This document shows, one piece after another, positions 51,512-61,125 of a DNA stretch of 64,000 bases. Every line of letters starts with the position of its first letter. The first letter of the stretch is position 1. The DNA comes from Sphingobium ummariense RL-3. Its GTDB lineage: Bacteria > Pseudomonadota > Alphaproteobacteria > Sphingomonadales > Sphingomonadaceae. A program made the position numbers and the translations under genes. The notes below the pieces were generated by a model. That model was not told the origin of the DNA. It saw nothing but the letters and a program-made list of their open reading frames with translations, and ran no database searches. The stretch is taken from the NCBI RefSeq assembly GCF_000447205.1, contig NZ_AUWY01000057.1:1-64000 (forward strand), read 5' to 3'.

Positions 51512-52273
51512 TCACTTCCCCCGCACCGCGGCCACGCCGTCCTTCAGCGCCTGGTACCCCACCGCGCCATTCAGCACCTGGTCGCCCACCACGAAGGTCG
51601 GCGTACCGTTCGCCTGCAGCTTCTGGGCGAGGGCGATGTTGGACTGGATCTCCGCATCATATTTGCTCGATGCCATCGCCGCTTCCGCTTCCGCCTTGCC
51701 GATACCCGCTTCCGCGGCGGCCGCCAGGATCGAGTCCCGCGTCACATGGCCGGCCGCATAGAGCGCCTTGTGATAGGCCATATAGCGCCCCTTCTCGGCG
51801 GCGAGCAGCGAAACCTTGGCCGCGTCGCTGCTTTCGTCCGACAGGATCGGCAGTTCGCGATAGACGATCTTCAGCTTCCGGTCCTCGCTCACCAGCTTCG
51901 CCAGATCGGGCAGCGACGCCCGGCAATAGCCGCAGGCATAGTCGAAGAATTCGACCAGCGTGACGTCCGAATCCGGCGCCCCTTCCCAGGCACCGGCATA
52001 GGGCGTCTCGATCGCCTTGCGGTTCTCCTGGATCGTGCCGGACAGGCGCTTGGCCTGCAGCTTCTCGATCGCCTGCGGGATGATCTCGGGATGCTCCAAT
52101 ATATAGTCGTGGACGATCTTCTCGATCGCCGCCTTGTCGCCGACCGGGACGGAGCCCGCCTGCAGGGCAAGGGCGGTGCCGCCGACGGCGAGGAGGGCGA
52201 GGGCGCCGAGGGTCATCTGCATCATCCTGTTGGAAAGCGCCGCGCGAAAGGGCGGCCGGCTGGGCTGGGTCAT
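51512..52273 (-). CDS. DsbA-family thiol oxidoreductase, exported
   Basis: 253 residues. An N-terminal signal anchor (about 18-38), a helical segment (about 45-90, a Com1/ScsC-like N-terminal region), then a thioredoxin fold with the active site FFDYACGYCRASLP (CGYC, about 113-116) and the cis-Pro in NGTPTFVVG. It probably oxidises or isomerises disulfides of exported proteins. Its start overlaps the upstream M48 protease stop by ATGA, so the two are co-expressed. Confidence 0.9.
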   Translation of the reverse strand: MTQPSRPPFRAALSNRMMQMTLGALALLAVGGTALALQAGSVPVGDKAAIEKIVHDYILEHPEIIPQAIEKLQAKRLSGTIQENRKAIETPYAGAWEGAPDSDVTLVEFFDYACGYCRASLPDLAKLVSEDRKLKIVYRELPILSDESSDAAKVSLLAAEKGRYMAYHKALYAAGHVTRDSILAAAAEAGIGKAEAEAAMASSKYDAEIQSNIALAQKLQANGTPTFVVGDQVLNGAVGYQALKDGVAAVRGK

Positions 52274-53622
52274 CGTCTCTTCCGCTGCTGCTCGACCGCC
52301 GCGCGGGAGACCATCGCGATATCCTGTGCGCGCAGATAGTCAACCGTGCCGGGTTTCAGCCCCTGCATCGCCGCGTCCGCGCTGCGCAACGCCATCGCGT
52401 CCTGCCCCATCATCGAATAGCGTTCCGCCGTCGCCAGCGCTGCCCGTGCCGTGTCGCCGCGATGCTCGTAAACGACCCCGAGCTGATACCAGGCGAAGGG
52501 GTTTTCCCGGTCACGGGCGATGGCGTTGCGCAGCACCTTCTCCGCCTCGGCGAAATTGGCATCGTCCTCGGTCGCGATCAGCGCATGGCCCAGCAGCGTG
52601 GCGATCAGCGGCTGGCTGGTCAGCTGCACCGCCTCGCGCAGCGGCGGGATGGCCTCGGCGGGGCGGCCGCTTTCCAGCAGGATCTGGCCTTTCAGCTCAA
52701 GGAAATAGGGATCGTGCGGCTGCGCGGCGAGCAGGGTGTCGGTTTCCTCCAGCGCCTTCTGCGGATAGGCGCTCTTGTGCCAGGCATAGGCGCGCGCATA
52801 ATGCGCCGGGATCGACTGGTCGCTCTCGGGATATTTCAGCAAGGTCTGGGTGGGTTCCGACACGAACCCGATCAGCTTCGCCTTGATCCGCTCGAACCGC
52901 GCCTCCAGCTGAGGGTCGGGCGGGTTGTTCCAGGCCGGATCGGGTTCATAGACCTCGCGCAGCACCTGGATGCGCTCGCCCGACAGCGGGTGGGTGCGGC
53001 CGTAGCTGTTGTCCTGCGGGATGGCGAGGCGATATTCCTGGTTCTGCAGCTTCTTGAAGAATTCCAGGCTTCCCTTCCCGCTCAGGTGCGCGGTGCTGAG
53101 ATAGCGGGCGCCGGCAAGGTCGGCGGAGCTTTCCTGCGCGCGGGAAAAGGCGAGGAACCGGCCCATGGCGGCCTGCTGGCCCAGGCCCATGATGCCCATG
53201 CCCGCTTCCGCGCCGCCCGCCGCGATGGCCGCGGCGCCGAGCACCAGGCTGAGCAGCGTGACGCCGGTCGCCTCCTTGATGCCCTCGCCGGAGCGGATGA
53301 CGTGTCCACCCTCGATATGGCCCAACTCGTGCGCCACCACGCCCTGCAACTGGTTCACATTGTCAGCCTGCGCGATCAGGCCGCTGTGCACCCAGACATA
53401 TTGCCCGCCCGCGACGAAGGCGTTGATCTCCGGGTCGTTGATGACCATCACCTGGACGTTGCGCGGCTCCATGCCGGCCGCCTTGATGAGCGGACCCGAC
53501 ATCTCGGCCATGAAGGCCTCAGTCTCCGCGTCGCGCAGGATCTGTTGCGCCATCGCCGGCCGCGCGGTGAAGGCGATCGCCGCGAGCGACAGGATCAGAT
53601 AGCGGAACAGCCGCGCCGTCAT
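52270..53622 (-). CDS. M48 family metalloprotease with TPR domain (BepA-like)
   Basis: 450 residues. Signal peptide (about 1-25, ...RPAMAQQ). The zinc motif HELGHIEGGH (about 105-114) plus SADLAGARYLS define M48; a helical segment in the middle is followed by TPR repeats (about 300-445). This is the architecture of E. coli BepA, which supports assembly or degradation of outer-membrane proteins such as LptD and BamA. Coupling to a DsbA-like protein fits an envelope quality-control unit, since LptD folding needs disulfide shuffling. Confidence 0.9.
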   Translation of the reverse strand: MTARLFRYLILSLAAIAFTARPAMAQQILRDAETEAFMAEMSGPLIKAAGMEPRNVQVMVINDPEINAFVAGGQYVWVHSGLIAQADNVNQLQGVVAHELGHIEGGHVIRSGEGIKEATGVTLLSLVLGAAAIAAGGAEAGMGIMGLGQQAAMGRFLAFSRAQESSADLAGARYLSTAHLSGKGSLEFFKKLQNQEYRLAIPQDNSYGRTHPLSGERIQVLREVYEPDPAWNNPPDPQLEARFERIKAKLIGFVSEPTQTLLKYPESDQSIPAHYARAYAWHKSAYPQKALEETDTLLAAQPHDPYFLELKGQILLESGRPAEAIPPLREAVQLTSQPLIATLLGHALIATEDDANFAEAEKVLRNAIARDRENPFAWYQLGVVYEHRGDTARAALATAERYSMMGQDAMALRSADAAMQGLKPGTVDYLRAQDIAMVSRAAVEQQRKRR

Positions 53623-53741
53623 GCGCGGACCGCGGGAGCAGGGGTGCGGGGGGACATCGGCGCCCGGCCATGCCAGCTGCGGGATGAACGGGCGGTGAAG
53701 ACGCCCGGCTGCCCTGCCGCAGAATAAAGCTGCCACACGAA

Positions 53742-53786
53742 AAGCGCCGCTGCCTTCCGGCCTGGACCGGTCGTGCAGCGGCGCTT
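53742..53786 (-). terminator. Terminator of rne
   Basis: Minus strand: AAGCGCCGCTGC, a 21-base loop, GCAGCGGCGCTT, continuing into TTTCG. Perfect 12-bp arms 22 bases after the rne stop. Confidence 0.85.
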
Positions 53787-53808
53787 GTTCATGACATGAC
53801 GCTCCGGC

Positions 53809-56361
53809 TTACTGGCCGAAAGTGCGCTGCCACCAGCCCCGGCGCGGCGAGCCGCCATCTTCCGGTGCTTCGCCCTCGGCGGCCATGGTCTCGCCGTCAA
53901 CGGCCACGGGCTCGCCCTCGTCGCCGGCTTCCGCCGCGGCCGAAGCTTCGACAGCCGGGGGAGCAGCCATTTGTGTCTCGACAGCCGCAGCCTCGGCCGG
54001 GGCTGCCTCCTCCGCAGTCGGCTCGGCTTTCTTGCGACGCGAGCGCTTGGGCTTGGCAGGCGCTTCCTCGGCGATGGCGGGCTCCTCGACGGCAGCGGCC
54101 TCCTCGGCGGCCGGCTCGGCCTTTTTGCGGCGCGCGCGCTTGGGCTTGGCGGGCGCCTCCTCGACTGCGGGAGCAGCTTCGGCCTCCACCTCCACGGCGG
54201 GAGCGGTCGCTTCGGCCGCCTCCGTAACAGGGGCGGCTTCGGCTTCCTTCGCCTTCCGGGCGCGTGGACGGCGGCGCGTCTTGGGCGCTTCCTCCTCGGC
54301 CGGCGCTTCGGCCGCGACTTCCGCTTCGATCGCCGGCTCCGCGTCGACCGTTTCCGGCTGCGCAGCCTCGGCGTCGCTGCCTTCGGTCACGGTCGTTTCC
54401 GCCGCGTCCTCGCCATTTTCGCGGCGGCGGCGACCGCCGCGGCGACCACGGCGATTGCGGCGGCGGCCACCTTCGCGCTCTTCCCCGCGCTCGCTGCGAT
54501 CTTCACGAGCGGATTCGGCGGTGGCGGCTTCCTCGGCCTCTTCCTCCTCTTCCTCCTCGGGAAGGTCGGCATCGTCCTCTTCCTGCGCGAGCGGGGCATA
54601 GGTCACGACGCGCTCGGGCCGCGGGCCGCTGGCCTCGACCGACATGCGCGCGCCCTCGACCTCGCCATCCGGCAGGATGACGATGGTGACGCCATAGCGC
54701 TGCTCGATCTCGTCGAGCTCGCGGCGCTTGTTGTTGAGGACGTAGAAGGCCGCTTCCTGGCTCGCGCGCAGGGTAACGATGCTGCCGCGCCCGCGGGCGG
54801 CTTCCTCCTCCAGCATGCGCAGCGCGGAAAGGCCTGCCGACGACGCGGTGCGGACCAGGCCCGTGCCCTCGCAATGCGGGCACTGCCGGGTGGATGCTTC
54901 CAGCACGCCGGTGCGCAGCCGCTGGCGGCTCATCTCCATCAGGCCGAAGCCCGAGATGCGGCCGACCTGGATGCGGGCGCGATCGTCCTTCAGCGCCTCC
55001 TTCATCGCCTTCTCGACCTTACGGATGTTGGAGTTCATCTCCATGTCGATGAAGTCGATGACGACCAGACCGGCCATGTCGCGCAGGCGCAGCTGGCGCG
55101 CGATCTCACGCGCGGCCTCCAGATTGGTGGCGACGGCGGTCTGCTCGATGCCATGCTCGCGGGTGGAGCGGCCCGAGTTGATGTCGATCGACACCAGCGC
55201 CTCGGTCGGGTTGATGACCAGGTAGCCGCCGGACTTCAGCTGCACGACCGGATTGTACATCGCGGCCAGCTGGTCCTCGACGCTGGCGCGCTGGAACAGC
55301 GACACGGCGTCGGCATATTGCTTCACCCGCCGGGCATGGCTGGGCATCAGCAGCTTCATGAAGTCCTTGGCGGCCTTGTAGCCTTCCTCGCCCTCGACGA
55401 TGACCTCTTCGATATCCTTGTTGTAGATATCGCGGATCGCGCGCTTGATGAGGTCGCTGTCATTGTGGATCAGCGCGGGGGCTGCCGACTTCAGCGTCTT
55501 TTCGCGGATCTCGTCCCACAGGCGGGCGAGATAGTCGAAGTCGCGCTTGATCTCCGGCTTGGTGCGCTGGAGCCCGGCGGTGCGGACGATGCAGCCCATG
55601 GTGGAGGGCAGGTTCATCTCCGCGATGATCGACTTCAGCCGCTTGCGGTCGGCCGCGTTGCTGATCTTGCGGGAAATACCGCCGCCATGGCTGGTGTTGG
55701 GCATCAGCACGCAATAACGGCCGGCCAGCGACAGATAGGTGGTCAGTGCCGCGCCCTTGTTGCCGCGCTCTTCCTTGACGACCTGGACCAGCAGCACCTG
55801 GCGGCGCTTGATGACGTCCTGGATCTTGTAACGGCGACGCAGCGCCATGCGCTTGCGGCGCAGTTCGTCGGCCGCGTCGTCGCCATTCTTCTCGCGACGG
55901 CGACGCGCGGGCTTGCCGCCTTCGCTTTCGCCCTCGGCCTCCGCGGTCTCGCCCTCGGCGGCGTCCTCATCGTCCTGATGATGGGTGGCCTCGACATATT
56001 CGACGCCGCCGTCCATCGCGCCGACATCCTCGTCGTCATCATAGTCGGCACGCAGAGCGGCCTCTTCCTCGGCATGCGCGCGTTCCTCGCGCAGCAATGC
56101 CTCGCGGTCCTCGCGCGGAATCTGGTAATAATCGGGGTGGATTTCCGAAAAGGCCAGGAAGCCGTGGCGGTTGCCGCCATAATCGACGAACGCCGCCTGC
56201 AGCGACGGTTCGACCCGCGTGACCTTGGCTAGATAGATATTTCCTTTGAGCTGCTTGTGCTCGGCGGATTCGAAATCAAACTCCTCGATCCGGTTACCCT
56301 TGACGACCGCGACCCGGGTTTCTTCCCGGTGGCGCGCATCGATCAGCATACGCATTGTCAT
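53809..56361 (-). CDS. rne: Ribonuclease E
   Basis: 850 residues. S1 domain near the N-terminus (ESAEHKQLKGNIYLAKVTRVEPSLQAAFV split by an acidic insert at about 95-150 as in alphaproteobacteria), the catalytic DNase I-like domain with VVIDFIDME (Asp ligands, about 432), the zinc-link CPHCEGTG (about 492) and a small domain to about 570. The C-terminal scaffold is disordered: acidic, then Arg-rich RRNRRGRRGGRRRR (RNA binding), then two tandem copies of an APAKPKR-x-RRKKAEP unit, ending PRRGWWQRTFGQ. That RGWW end matches the PNPase-binding peptide described in Caulobacter. It is the core of the degradosome. Confidence 0.96.
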   Translation of the reverse strand: MTMRMLIDARHREETRVAVVKGNRIEEFDFESAEHKQLKGNIYLAKVTRVEPSLQAAFVDYGGNRHGFLAFSEIHPDYYQIPREDREALLREERAHAEEEAALRADYDDDEDVGAMDGGVEYVEATHHQDDEDAAEGETAEAEGESEGGKPARRRREKNGDDAADELRRKRMALRRRYKIQDVIKRRQVLLVQVVKEERGNKGAALTTYLSLAGRYCVLMPNTSHGGGISRKISNAADRKRLKSIIAEMNLPSTMGCIVRTAGLQRTKPEIKRDFDYLARLWDEIREKTLKSAAPALIHNDSDLIKRAIRDIYNKDIEEVIVEGEEGYKAAKDFMKLLMPSHARRVKQYADAVSLFQRASVEDQLAAMYNPVVQLKSGGYLVINPTEALVSIDINSGRSTREHGIEQTAVATNLEAAREIARQLRLRDMAGLVVIDFIDMEMNSNIRKVEKAMKEALKDDRARIQVGRISGFGLMEMSRQRLRTGVLEASTRQCPHCEGTGLVRTASSAGLSALRMLEEEAARGRGSIVTLRASQEAAFYVLNNKRRELDEIEQRYGVTIVILPDGEVEGARMSVEASGPRPERVVTYAPLAQEEDDADLPEEEEEEEAEEAATAESAREDRSERGEEREGGRRRNRRGRRGGRRRRENGEDAAETTVTEGSDAEAAQPETVDAEPAIEAEVAAEAPAEEEAPKTRRRPRARKAKEAEAAPVTEAAEATAPAVEVEAEAAPAVEEAPAKPKRARRKKAEPAAEEAAAVEEPAIAEEAPAKPKRSRRKKAEPTAEEAAPAEAAAVETQMAAPPAVEASAAAEAGDEGEPVAVDGETMAAEGEAPEDGGSPRRGWWQRTFGQ

Positions 56362-56866
56362 TTATAAGTCTCCGGCGATGGCGGCCTGCGGCATGCAGCC
56401 GGGCCGCCACGCGATAAGTGAAGGACGGCCGCCTGCGCGCCAGCGGCGCGGAGTGCGGCATCGTCCGGTTCTGAAGGAAAAACTGCGCGTCTGCTGCAAC
56501 GGCAGGACCGGGCAACCCGCCGGTCCGGTCCATCCACGCCGCATGGCCCGAAAGGGGCTCAAGCGGGGAATGGGAAACATGCCTCATGCAGCGTCAACCT
56601 GTTCACGTCACCGGTTCCCGGCGCTTCATGCGCCCGCCGGTGCTAACTTTCCAAGCCCTTGGGGCCATGCCGCGCAATATGGCATGTCTCCCAGGAATGT
56701 GAATGGGTAGCAGCCAAACAGGCAAGGAGCAACAACCGCCCGAAATAATGTTTCGCCCCTGTGCATGTCGCGCAATCGTGCTGAAGGGTGGATTAACCCT
56801 CTCATTTTACGCGGGCGGAAGGGGTCATGCTTAAGACCCGATTCAGCGTGGGGACGCGCTGGACGG
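56362..56866. promoter_or_regulatory. Divergent control region rne / amidase
   Basis: A 505-base gap without a supported gene. On the rne side it should contain a long 5' UTR; a strong compound hairpin lies at 56609-56642 (CACCGG...GGCGC-TTCAT-GCGCC...CCGGTG), about 250 bases before the rne start. RNase E is autoregulated through its 5' UTR in other bacteria, so the structure may matter. The amidase side is A/T-richer with no clear -35/-10 pair. Confidence 0.4.
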
Positions 56867-58156
56867 ATGAACGTCATGAAATTTGGCTGGACGGGCCACG
56901 AGGCTGCGTTGCACAAGCGGCGCATGCTGCAAAGTCTTGCCCTGGCAGGCATGCTCTTCGCCGGAAGCCCGGGGCAGGCCGGCGGCATATCGGCCGTCGA
57001 CGTGCGGGATGATCGCGTGGTCGTGCGCTTCGACGACAGGGTGGAGGGGGCATCGGCCTTCCTGCTGGACGGGCCGCGCCGCATCGCGCTCGACATCAGC
57101 GGCGCGCAGGTGGGGCAGGCGCGCTATGCCGGCACCGGCACGGCCATCGCCGCCGTGCGGCAGGGGCAGCTGAGCGAAGGCACGGCGCGCGTGGTGCTCG
57201 ATCTTTCCGCGCCCGCGACTTTGGGCGACGCCCGCATCGCGCCCGATGGCCGGTCGCTCAGCTTCACGGTGCAGGGCGTGTCCGACGGCGCGTTCCGCAA
57301 CGCGATCGGCAAGGGGCGGCTGCGCTTCGACGCGCCCGCCGACATGGCCCAACGTCCGCAAAAGCGCATCCATTCGATCACCGTACCGATTCCGGCGGCT
57401 TCCAGCAGCATCGGCCTTCCCGCGATCGAGGGCGCGCGCGACGGCGCTAGGCCGCTGGTCGTCATCGATGCAGGCCATGGCGGCCATGATCCCGGCGCGA
57501 TCAACAAGGAAAGCGGGCGGCGGGAGAAGGACGTGACGCTCGCCATCACCCAGGCGATCCGCGACCAGTTGGTCAGGTCGGGCCGTGTTCGGGTGGCGCT
57601 CACCCGCGACGACGACCGCTTCCTCGTCCTTCAGGAACGCTATGGCATCGCGCGGCGGCTGAATGCCGATCTCTTCATCTCGGTCCACGCCGATTCGGCG
57701 GAGAATGCCGAAGCGCATGGCGCGACCGTCTACACCCTGTCGGAAACCGCCTCCGACCGGGAGGCCGCACGCCTCGCTGCGCGCGAGAACAAGGCCGACA
57801 TTCTGAACGGCGTGAACCTGGGCGGCCAGTCGGGCGACGTCTCCTCCATCCTGATCGACCTGACGCAGCGCGAATCGATGAACATCTCGGCCAATTTCGC
57901 GCGCCTTCTCCAGCGCGAGGCATCGCCTTATGTGCCCTTCCGCAGCGCCTATCATCGCTTCGCCTCGCTGATGGTGCTGAAGGCGCCGGACACGCCCTCG
58001 GTCCTGTTCGAAACCGGCTATATCTCCAATGGCGAGGATGCAGCCTTCCTGTCCTCGCGCGAAGGCCAGCAGAAGATCGCCCGCGGCGTGGCCCGCGCGA
58101 TCGAGATCCACTTCGCCCGCCGCCTCGCCATGCGGGACGGGACGGTCGGAGGTTGA
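56867..58156 (+). CDS. amiC: N-acetylmuramoyl-L-alanine amidase, AmiC type
   Basis: About 429 residues: export signal (about 15-40), AMIN domain (about 40-145) that targets septal peptidoglycan, and an Amidase_3 catalytic domain (about 195-420). Zinc ligands are in DAGHGGHDPGA (His), RREKDVTL (Glu) and SVHADS (His), with the catalytic Glu in LFETGYISN. It cuts the amide between MurNAc and the stem peptide at division. Start ATG 56867 or 56876. It is followed by PBP1A, the usual neighbour in alphaproteobacteria and gammaproteobacteria relatives. Confidence 0.93.
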   Translation: MNVMKFGWTGHEAALHKRRMLQSLALAGMLFAGSPGQAGGISAVDVRDDRVVVRFDDRVEGASAFLLDGPRRIALDISGAQVGQARYAGTGTAIAAVRQGQLSEGTARVVLDLSAPATLGDARIAPDGRSLSFTVQGVSDGAFRNAIGKGRLRFDAPADMAQRPQKRIHSITVPIPAASSSIGLPAIEGARDGARPLVVIDAGHGGHDPGAINKESGRREKDVTLAITQAIRDQLVRSGRVRVALTRDDDRFLVLQERYGIARRLNADLFISVHADSAENAEAHGATVYTLSETASDREAARLAARENKADILNGVNLGGQSGDVSSILIDLTQRESMNISANFARLLQREASPYVPFRSAYHRFASLMVLKAPDTPSVLFETGYISNGEDAAFLSSREGQQKIARGVARAIEIHFARRLAMRDGTVGG

Positions 58157-58191
58157 CCGTCCGCGCGCGGGCGGAGGGTTTTTAAGCACCT

Positions 58192-58277
58192 CCGTTCGGG
58201 CTGAGCTTGTCGAAGCCCCATCCTTTCCTCTTCCTTCAGAAAAAAGAAGAGCCCTTCGACAGGCTCAGGGCGAACGG
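58192..58277. repeat. Intergenic palindromic repeat, copy 4 (amidase-PBP1A)
   Basis: CCGTTCGGGCTGAGCTTGTC...CCCTTCGACAGGCTCAGGGCGAACGG-type element, with AAAAAAGAAGAG between the arms. It ends 88 bases before the PBP1A start. Confidence 0.85.
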
Positions 58278-58365
58278 AGATGGGGTATGTCCGCCAAACC
58301 CTCCGCCAGCATCCCGTCGATCCATACTGGCGCGCGCGGCTTTTTCTGCCTAGAGCCTGCTCTTC

Positions 58366-60912
58366 ATGGAAGAGGCCCGTCCCGAACCCGCCCCGTCGTC
58401 CTTCGCCTACCGCCTGCGCCGCGATGCCGGCGGCGCGCTGGGCGATGTGCGTCGGCACTGGCGCCAGCTCTGGCAGCGCCGCTGGTTCCGCTGGACCGCC
58501 TGGCTGGGCGGCCTGTTCCTCGTCGCCATCGCGCTCTTCTGGTTCATTTTTGCGCGCGGCCTGCCGGATGCGCGAACGCTGCTGGAATATGAGCCGCCGC
58601 TGCCCACCATCGTGCGCGACGTCAACGGCCAGCCGGTGCACAGCTATGCGCGGGAACGCCGCGTCCAGCTCCAGTACAGCGACTATCCGCCGCTGCTGAT
58701 CCGCGCCTATCTCGCGGCGGAGGACAAGACCTTCTTCGAGCATCACGGTGTCGACATTCCCGGCTTTGCGGGCGCGGTCGTCGACTATGCGAGCAAGCTC
58801 GGCTCCGGCCAGCGCGCGCGCGGCGGCTCGACCATCACCCAGCAGGTCGCCAAGAACCTGCTGATCGGCGACGAATATTCCCCCACGCGCAAGGTGAAGG
58901 AGATGATCCTCGCCTATCGCATGGAAAATGTGCTCTCGAAGCAGCAGATCCTGGAACTCTACCTCAACCAGATATTCCTCGGCCGTAACGCTTATGGCGT
59001 GCAGGCGGCCGCGCGCGCCTATTTCGACAAGGACGTCGCGGACCTGAAGCTGCACGAGATGGCCTATCTCGCCATCCTGCCCAAGGGGCCGGCCAATTAT
59101 CGCCCGGAAAGCACCGCCGGCCATGCCCGTGCGCTGGAGCGCCGCAACTGGGCGCTGGGGGAGATGTATGCGAATGGCTGGATCACCGCCGCCCAGCGCG
59201 ACGAGGCGCGGGCGCAGCCGTTGGGTACGGTCGCCGCGCACGGCTCCAGCTTCGACGCGCGGGCAGGCGGCTATTATATGGAGGAGGTCCGCCGCCGCCT
59301 GATCCAACTCTTCGGCGAGAAGGCGGAGGACGGCCCCAACAGCGTCTATGCCGGCGGCCTCTGGGTCCGCAGCCCCTATGATCCGGTGATCCAGGACAGC
59401 ACGGCGACCGCGCTGCGCAACGGACTGCTGCGCTTCGACGCCGGGCGGGGCTGGTCCGGTCCGGTCGGCCATATCGAGGTCGATCGCGGCTGGCTGCGCG
59501 AACTGGCGGCGAGCTATATCGCCGTCGATTATGCGCAATGGCGCGTCGCGGCCGTCATCGGCCGCACCTCTTCGGAAGCGCAGATCGGCTTCTCCGACGG
59601 CACCACCGGCGTCCTGCCCGCCGCTGCAGCGCAGCTGCCCTATCGCCGCACCGGCGGGCCGGCCTTTGCCGCGCTGAAACCCGGAGACCTGATCGTCGTC
59701 GCGCGCAACGGTTCCAGCTGGGCGCTGCGCAACATTCCCGAGGTGTCGGGCGGCATGGTGGTCGAGGAAACCCATTCGGGCCGCATCCGCGCGATGCAGG
59801 GCGGCTTCGATTCCCGCCTGTCCTCCTACAACCGCGCGACCCAGGCGCTGCGCCAGCCCGGTTCCACGATCAAGCCCTTCGTCTATGCCGCTGCGCTCGA
59901 CAACGGCATGACGCCCGCCTCGATCATCGTCGACGGGCCGCTGTGCGTCTACCAGACCGCCAGCCTCGGCCAGAAATGCTTCCGCAACTTCTCGGGCGGC
60001 AGCGCGGGGCCGCAGACGATGCGCTGGGGCGTCGAGCAGTCGCGCAACCTGATGACGGTGCGTACCGCCAGTCAGACCGGCATGGAACGCGTCGTGCGCA
60101 CGATCAAGGCGATGGGGATCGGCGACTACCAACCCTATCTCGCCTTTGCGCTGGGCGCGGGCGAAACCACGGTGGAGCGTATGGTGAACGCCTATGCGAC
60201 GCTCGCCAATCAGGGTCGGCAGATGCCTTCGAAGGTCATGGACTATGTGCAGGACCGGCGCGGCAAGGTGATCTGGCCGGAACGCTGGCGCCCGTGCGAG
60301 GGCTGCAACATGGCGAACTGGGACGGCAAGCCCATGCCCCGTTTCGGCTTCGAGGGGAAGCAGGTCATGAACCCGATGACCGCCTATCAGGTGGTGCACA
60401 TCACCGAGGGCGTGATCCAGCGCGGCACGGCCACGGTGCTCGCGGACCTCAAGCGCCCCCTCTTCGGCAAGACCGGCACGACCAACGGGCCGACCAACGT
60501 CTGGTTCGTGGGCGGCTCGCCCGATCTCGTCGCGGGCGTCTATATCGGCTACGACCAGCCGCGCAGCCTTGGCGGCTGGGCGCAGGGCGGCCGTATCGCC
60601 GCGCCCATCTGGAAAGCGGCGATGGCGCCGATCTTGGAAACCATGCCCAAGACGCCTTTCGTCGCACCGGCCGGCATCCGCATGGTCACGATCGACCGCC
60701 GATCGGGCAAGCGGGTCTATGGTGCCTGGCCGACCGACGAGCCCAAGGCTGCGGTGATCTGGGAAGCCTTCAAGCCCGAGACCGAACCGCGCCGCACCAT
60801 TCGCAAGGAGGAAGCCGAGGCCCAGGCCAAGGTCGCCGACCAGCGCGCCGCCCGCGCGGTACGCCAGCGCACGGACGCGGACTTCCTGGAGGGCCAGGGG
60901 GGGATTTATTGA
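58366..60912 (+). CDS. mrcA: Penicillin-binding protein 1A (bifunctional)
   Basis: 848 residues. Cytoplasmic N-terminus, one membrane helix (about 44-66), a GT51 transglycosylase domain with AAEDKTFFEHHGVD (catalytic Glu about 119) and RGGSTITQQVAKNLL, an OB-like linker (about 330-440), and a transpeptidase domain with GSTIKPF (S-x-x-K, about 498), SRN (about 560) and KTGT (about 703). It polymerises and crosslinks peptidoglycan. A basic, Ala/Arg-rich tail closes the protein. No clear ribosome binding site before ATG 58366. Confidence 0.95.
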   Translation: MEEARPEPAPSSFAYRLRRDAGGALGDVRRHWRQLWQRRWFRWTAWLGGLFLVAIALFWFIFARGLPDARTLLEYEPPLPTIVRDVNGQPVHSYARERRVQLQYSDYPPLLIRAYLAAEDKTFFEHHGVDIPGFAGAVVDYASKLGSGQRARGGSTITQQVAKNLLIGDEYSPTRKVKEMILAYRMENVLSKQQILELYLNQIFLGRNAYGVQAAARAYFDKDVADLKLHEMAYLAILPKGPANYRPESTAGHARALERRNWALGEMYANGWITAAQRDEARAQPLGTVAAHGSSFDARAGGYYMEEVRRRLIQLFGEKAEDGPNSVYAGGLWVRSPYDPVIQDSTATALRNGLLRFDAGRGWSGPVGHIEVDRGWLRELAASYIAVDYAQWRVAAVIGRTSSEAQIGFSDGTTGVLPAAAAQLPYRRTGGPAFAALKPGDLIVVARNGSSWALRNIPEVSGGMVVEETHSGRIRAMQGGFDSRLSSYNRATQALRQPGSTIKPFVYAAALDNGMTPASIIVDGPLCVYQTASLGQKCFRNFSGGSAGPQTMRWGVEQSRNLMTVRTASQTGMERVVRTIKAMGIGDYQPYLAFALGAGETTVERMVNAYATLANQGRQMPSKVMDYVQDRRGKVIWPERWRPCEGCNMANWDGKPMPRFGFEGKQVMNPMTAYQVVHITEGVIQRGTATVLADLKRPLFGKTGTTNGPTNVWFVGGSPDLVAGVYIGYDQPRSLGGWAQGGRIAAPIWKAAMAPILETMPKTPFVAPAGIRMVTIDRRSGKRVYGAWPTDEPKAAVIWEAFKPETEPRRTIRKEEAEAQAKVADQRAARAVRQRTDADFLEGQGGIY

Positions 60913-60945
60913 AGGGTGATTTTGGCTGAGAAGCTGCCTGCCGTC

Positions 60946-60966
60946 ATCCCGGGCTTGGTCCGGGAT
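60946..60966. repeat. Short intergenic palindrome (ATCCCGG type)
   Basis: ATCCCGG-GCTTGGT-CCGGGAT in the 213-base gap after PBP1A. This is a second class of intergenic palindrome common in sphingomonads; a degraded GAGCCTGTCGAAGAG sequence of the first class follows at about 61025-61039. Confidence 0.7.
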
Positions 60967-61125
60967 CCTGCTTTCTTCTCCCGCGCACCGTCAAGGGCAG
61001 TGGGACCCGGATAGGCCTTTCCCGAGCCTGTCGAAGAGTCCGAGTTGACGGCAAATTCTTTCACTCGATCCTTGCCGCTTCCAGACGGGTCGCACTCCTT
61101 CAAGCAGGCCGCGATGCTCTTGTGT

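Noticed and set aside
53971..56232. 753-codon open frame antisense to rne
   Set aside because: RNase E is certain on the other strand; the plus-strand translation is Leu/Arg/Gly filler produced by its codon use.
58018..60399. 793-codon open frame antisense to the amidase and PBP1A genes
   Set aside because: It spans two genes and an intergenic repeat, and carries no recognisable domain.
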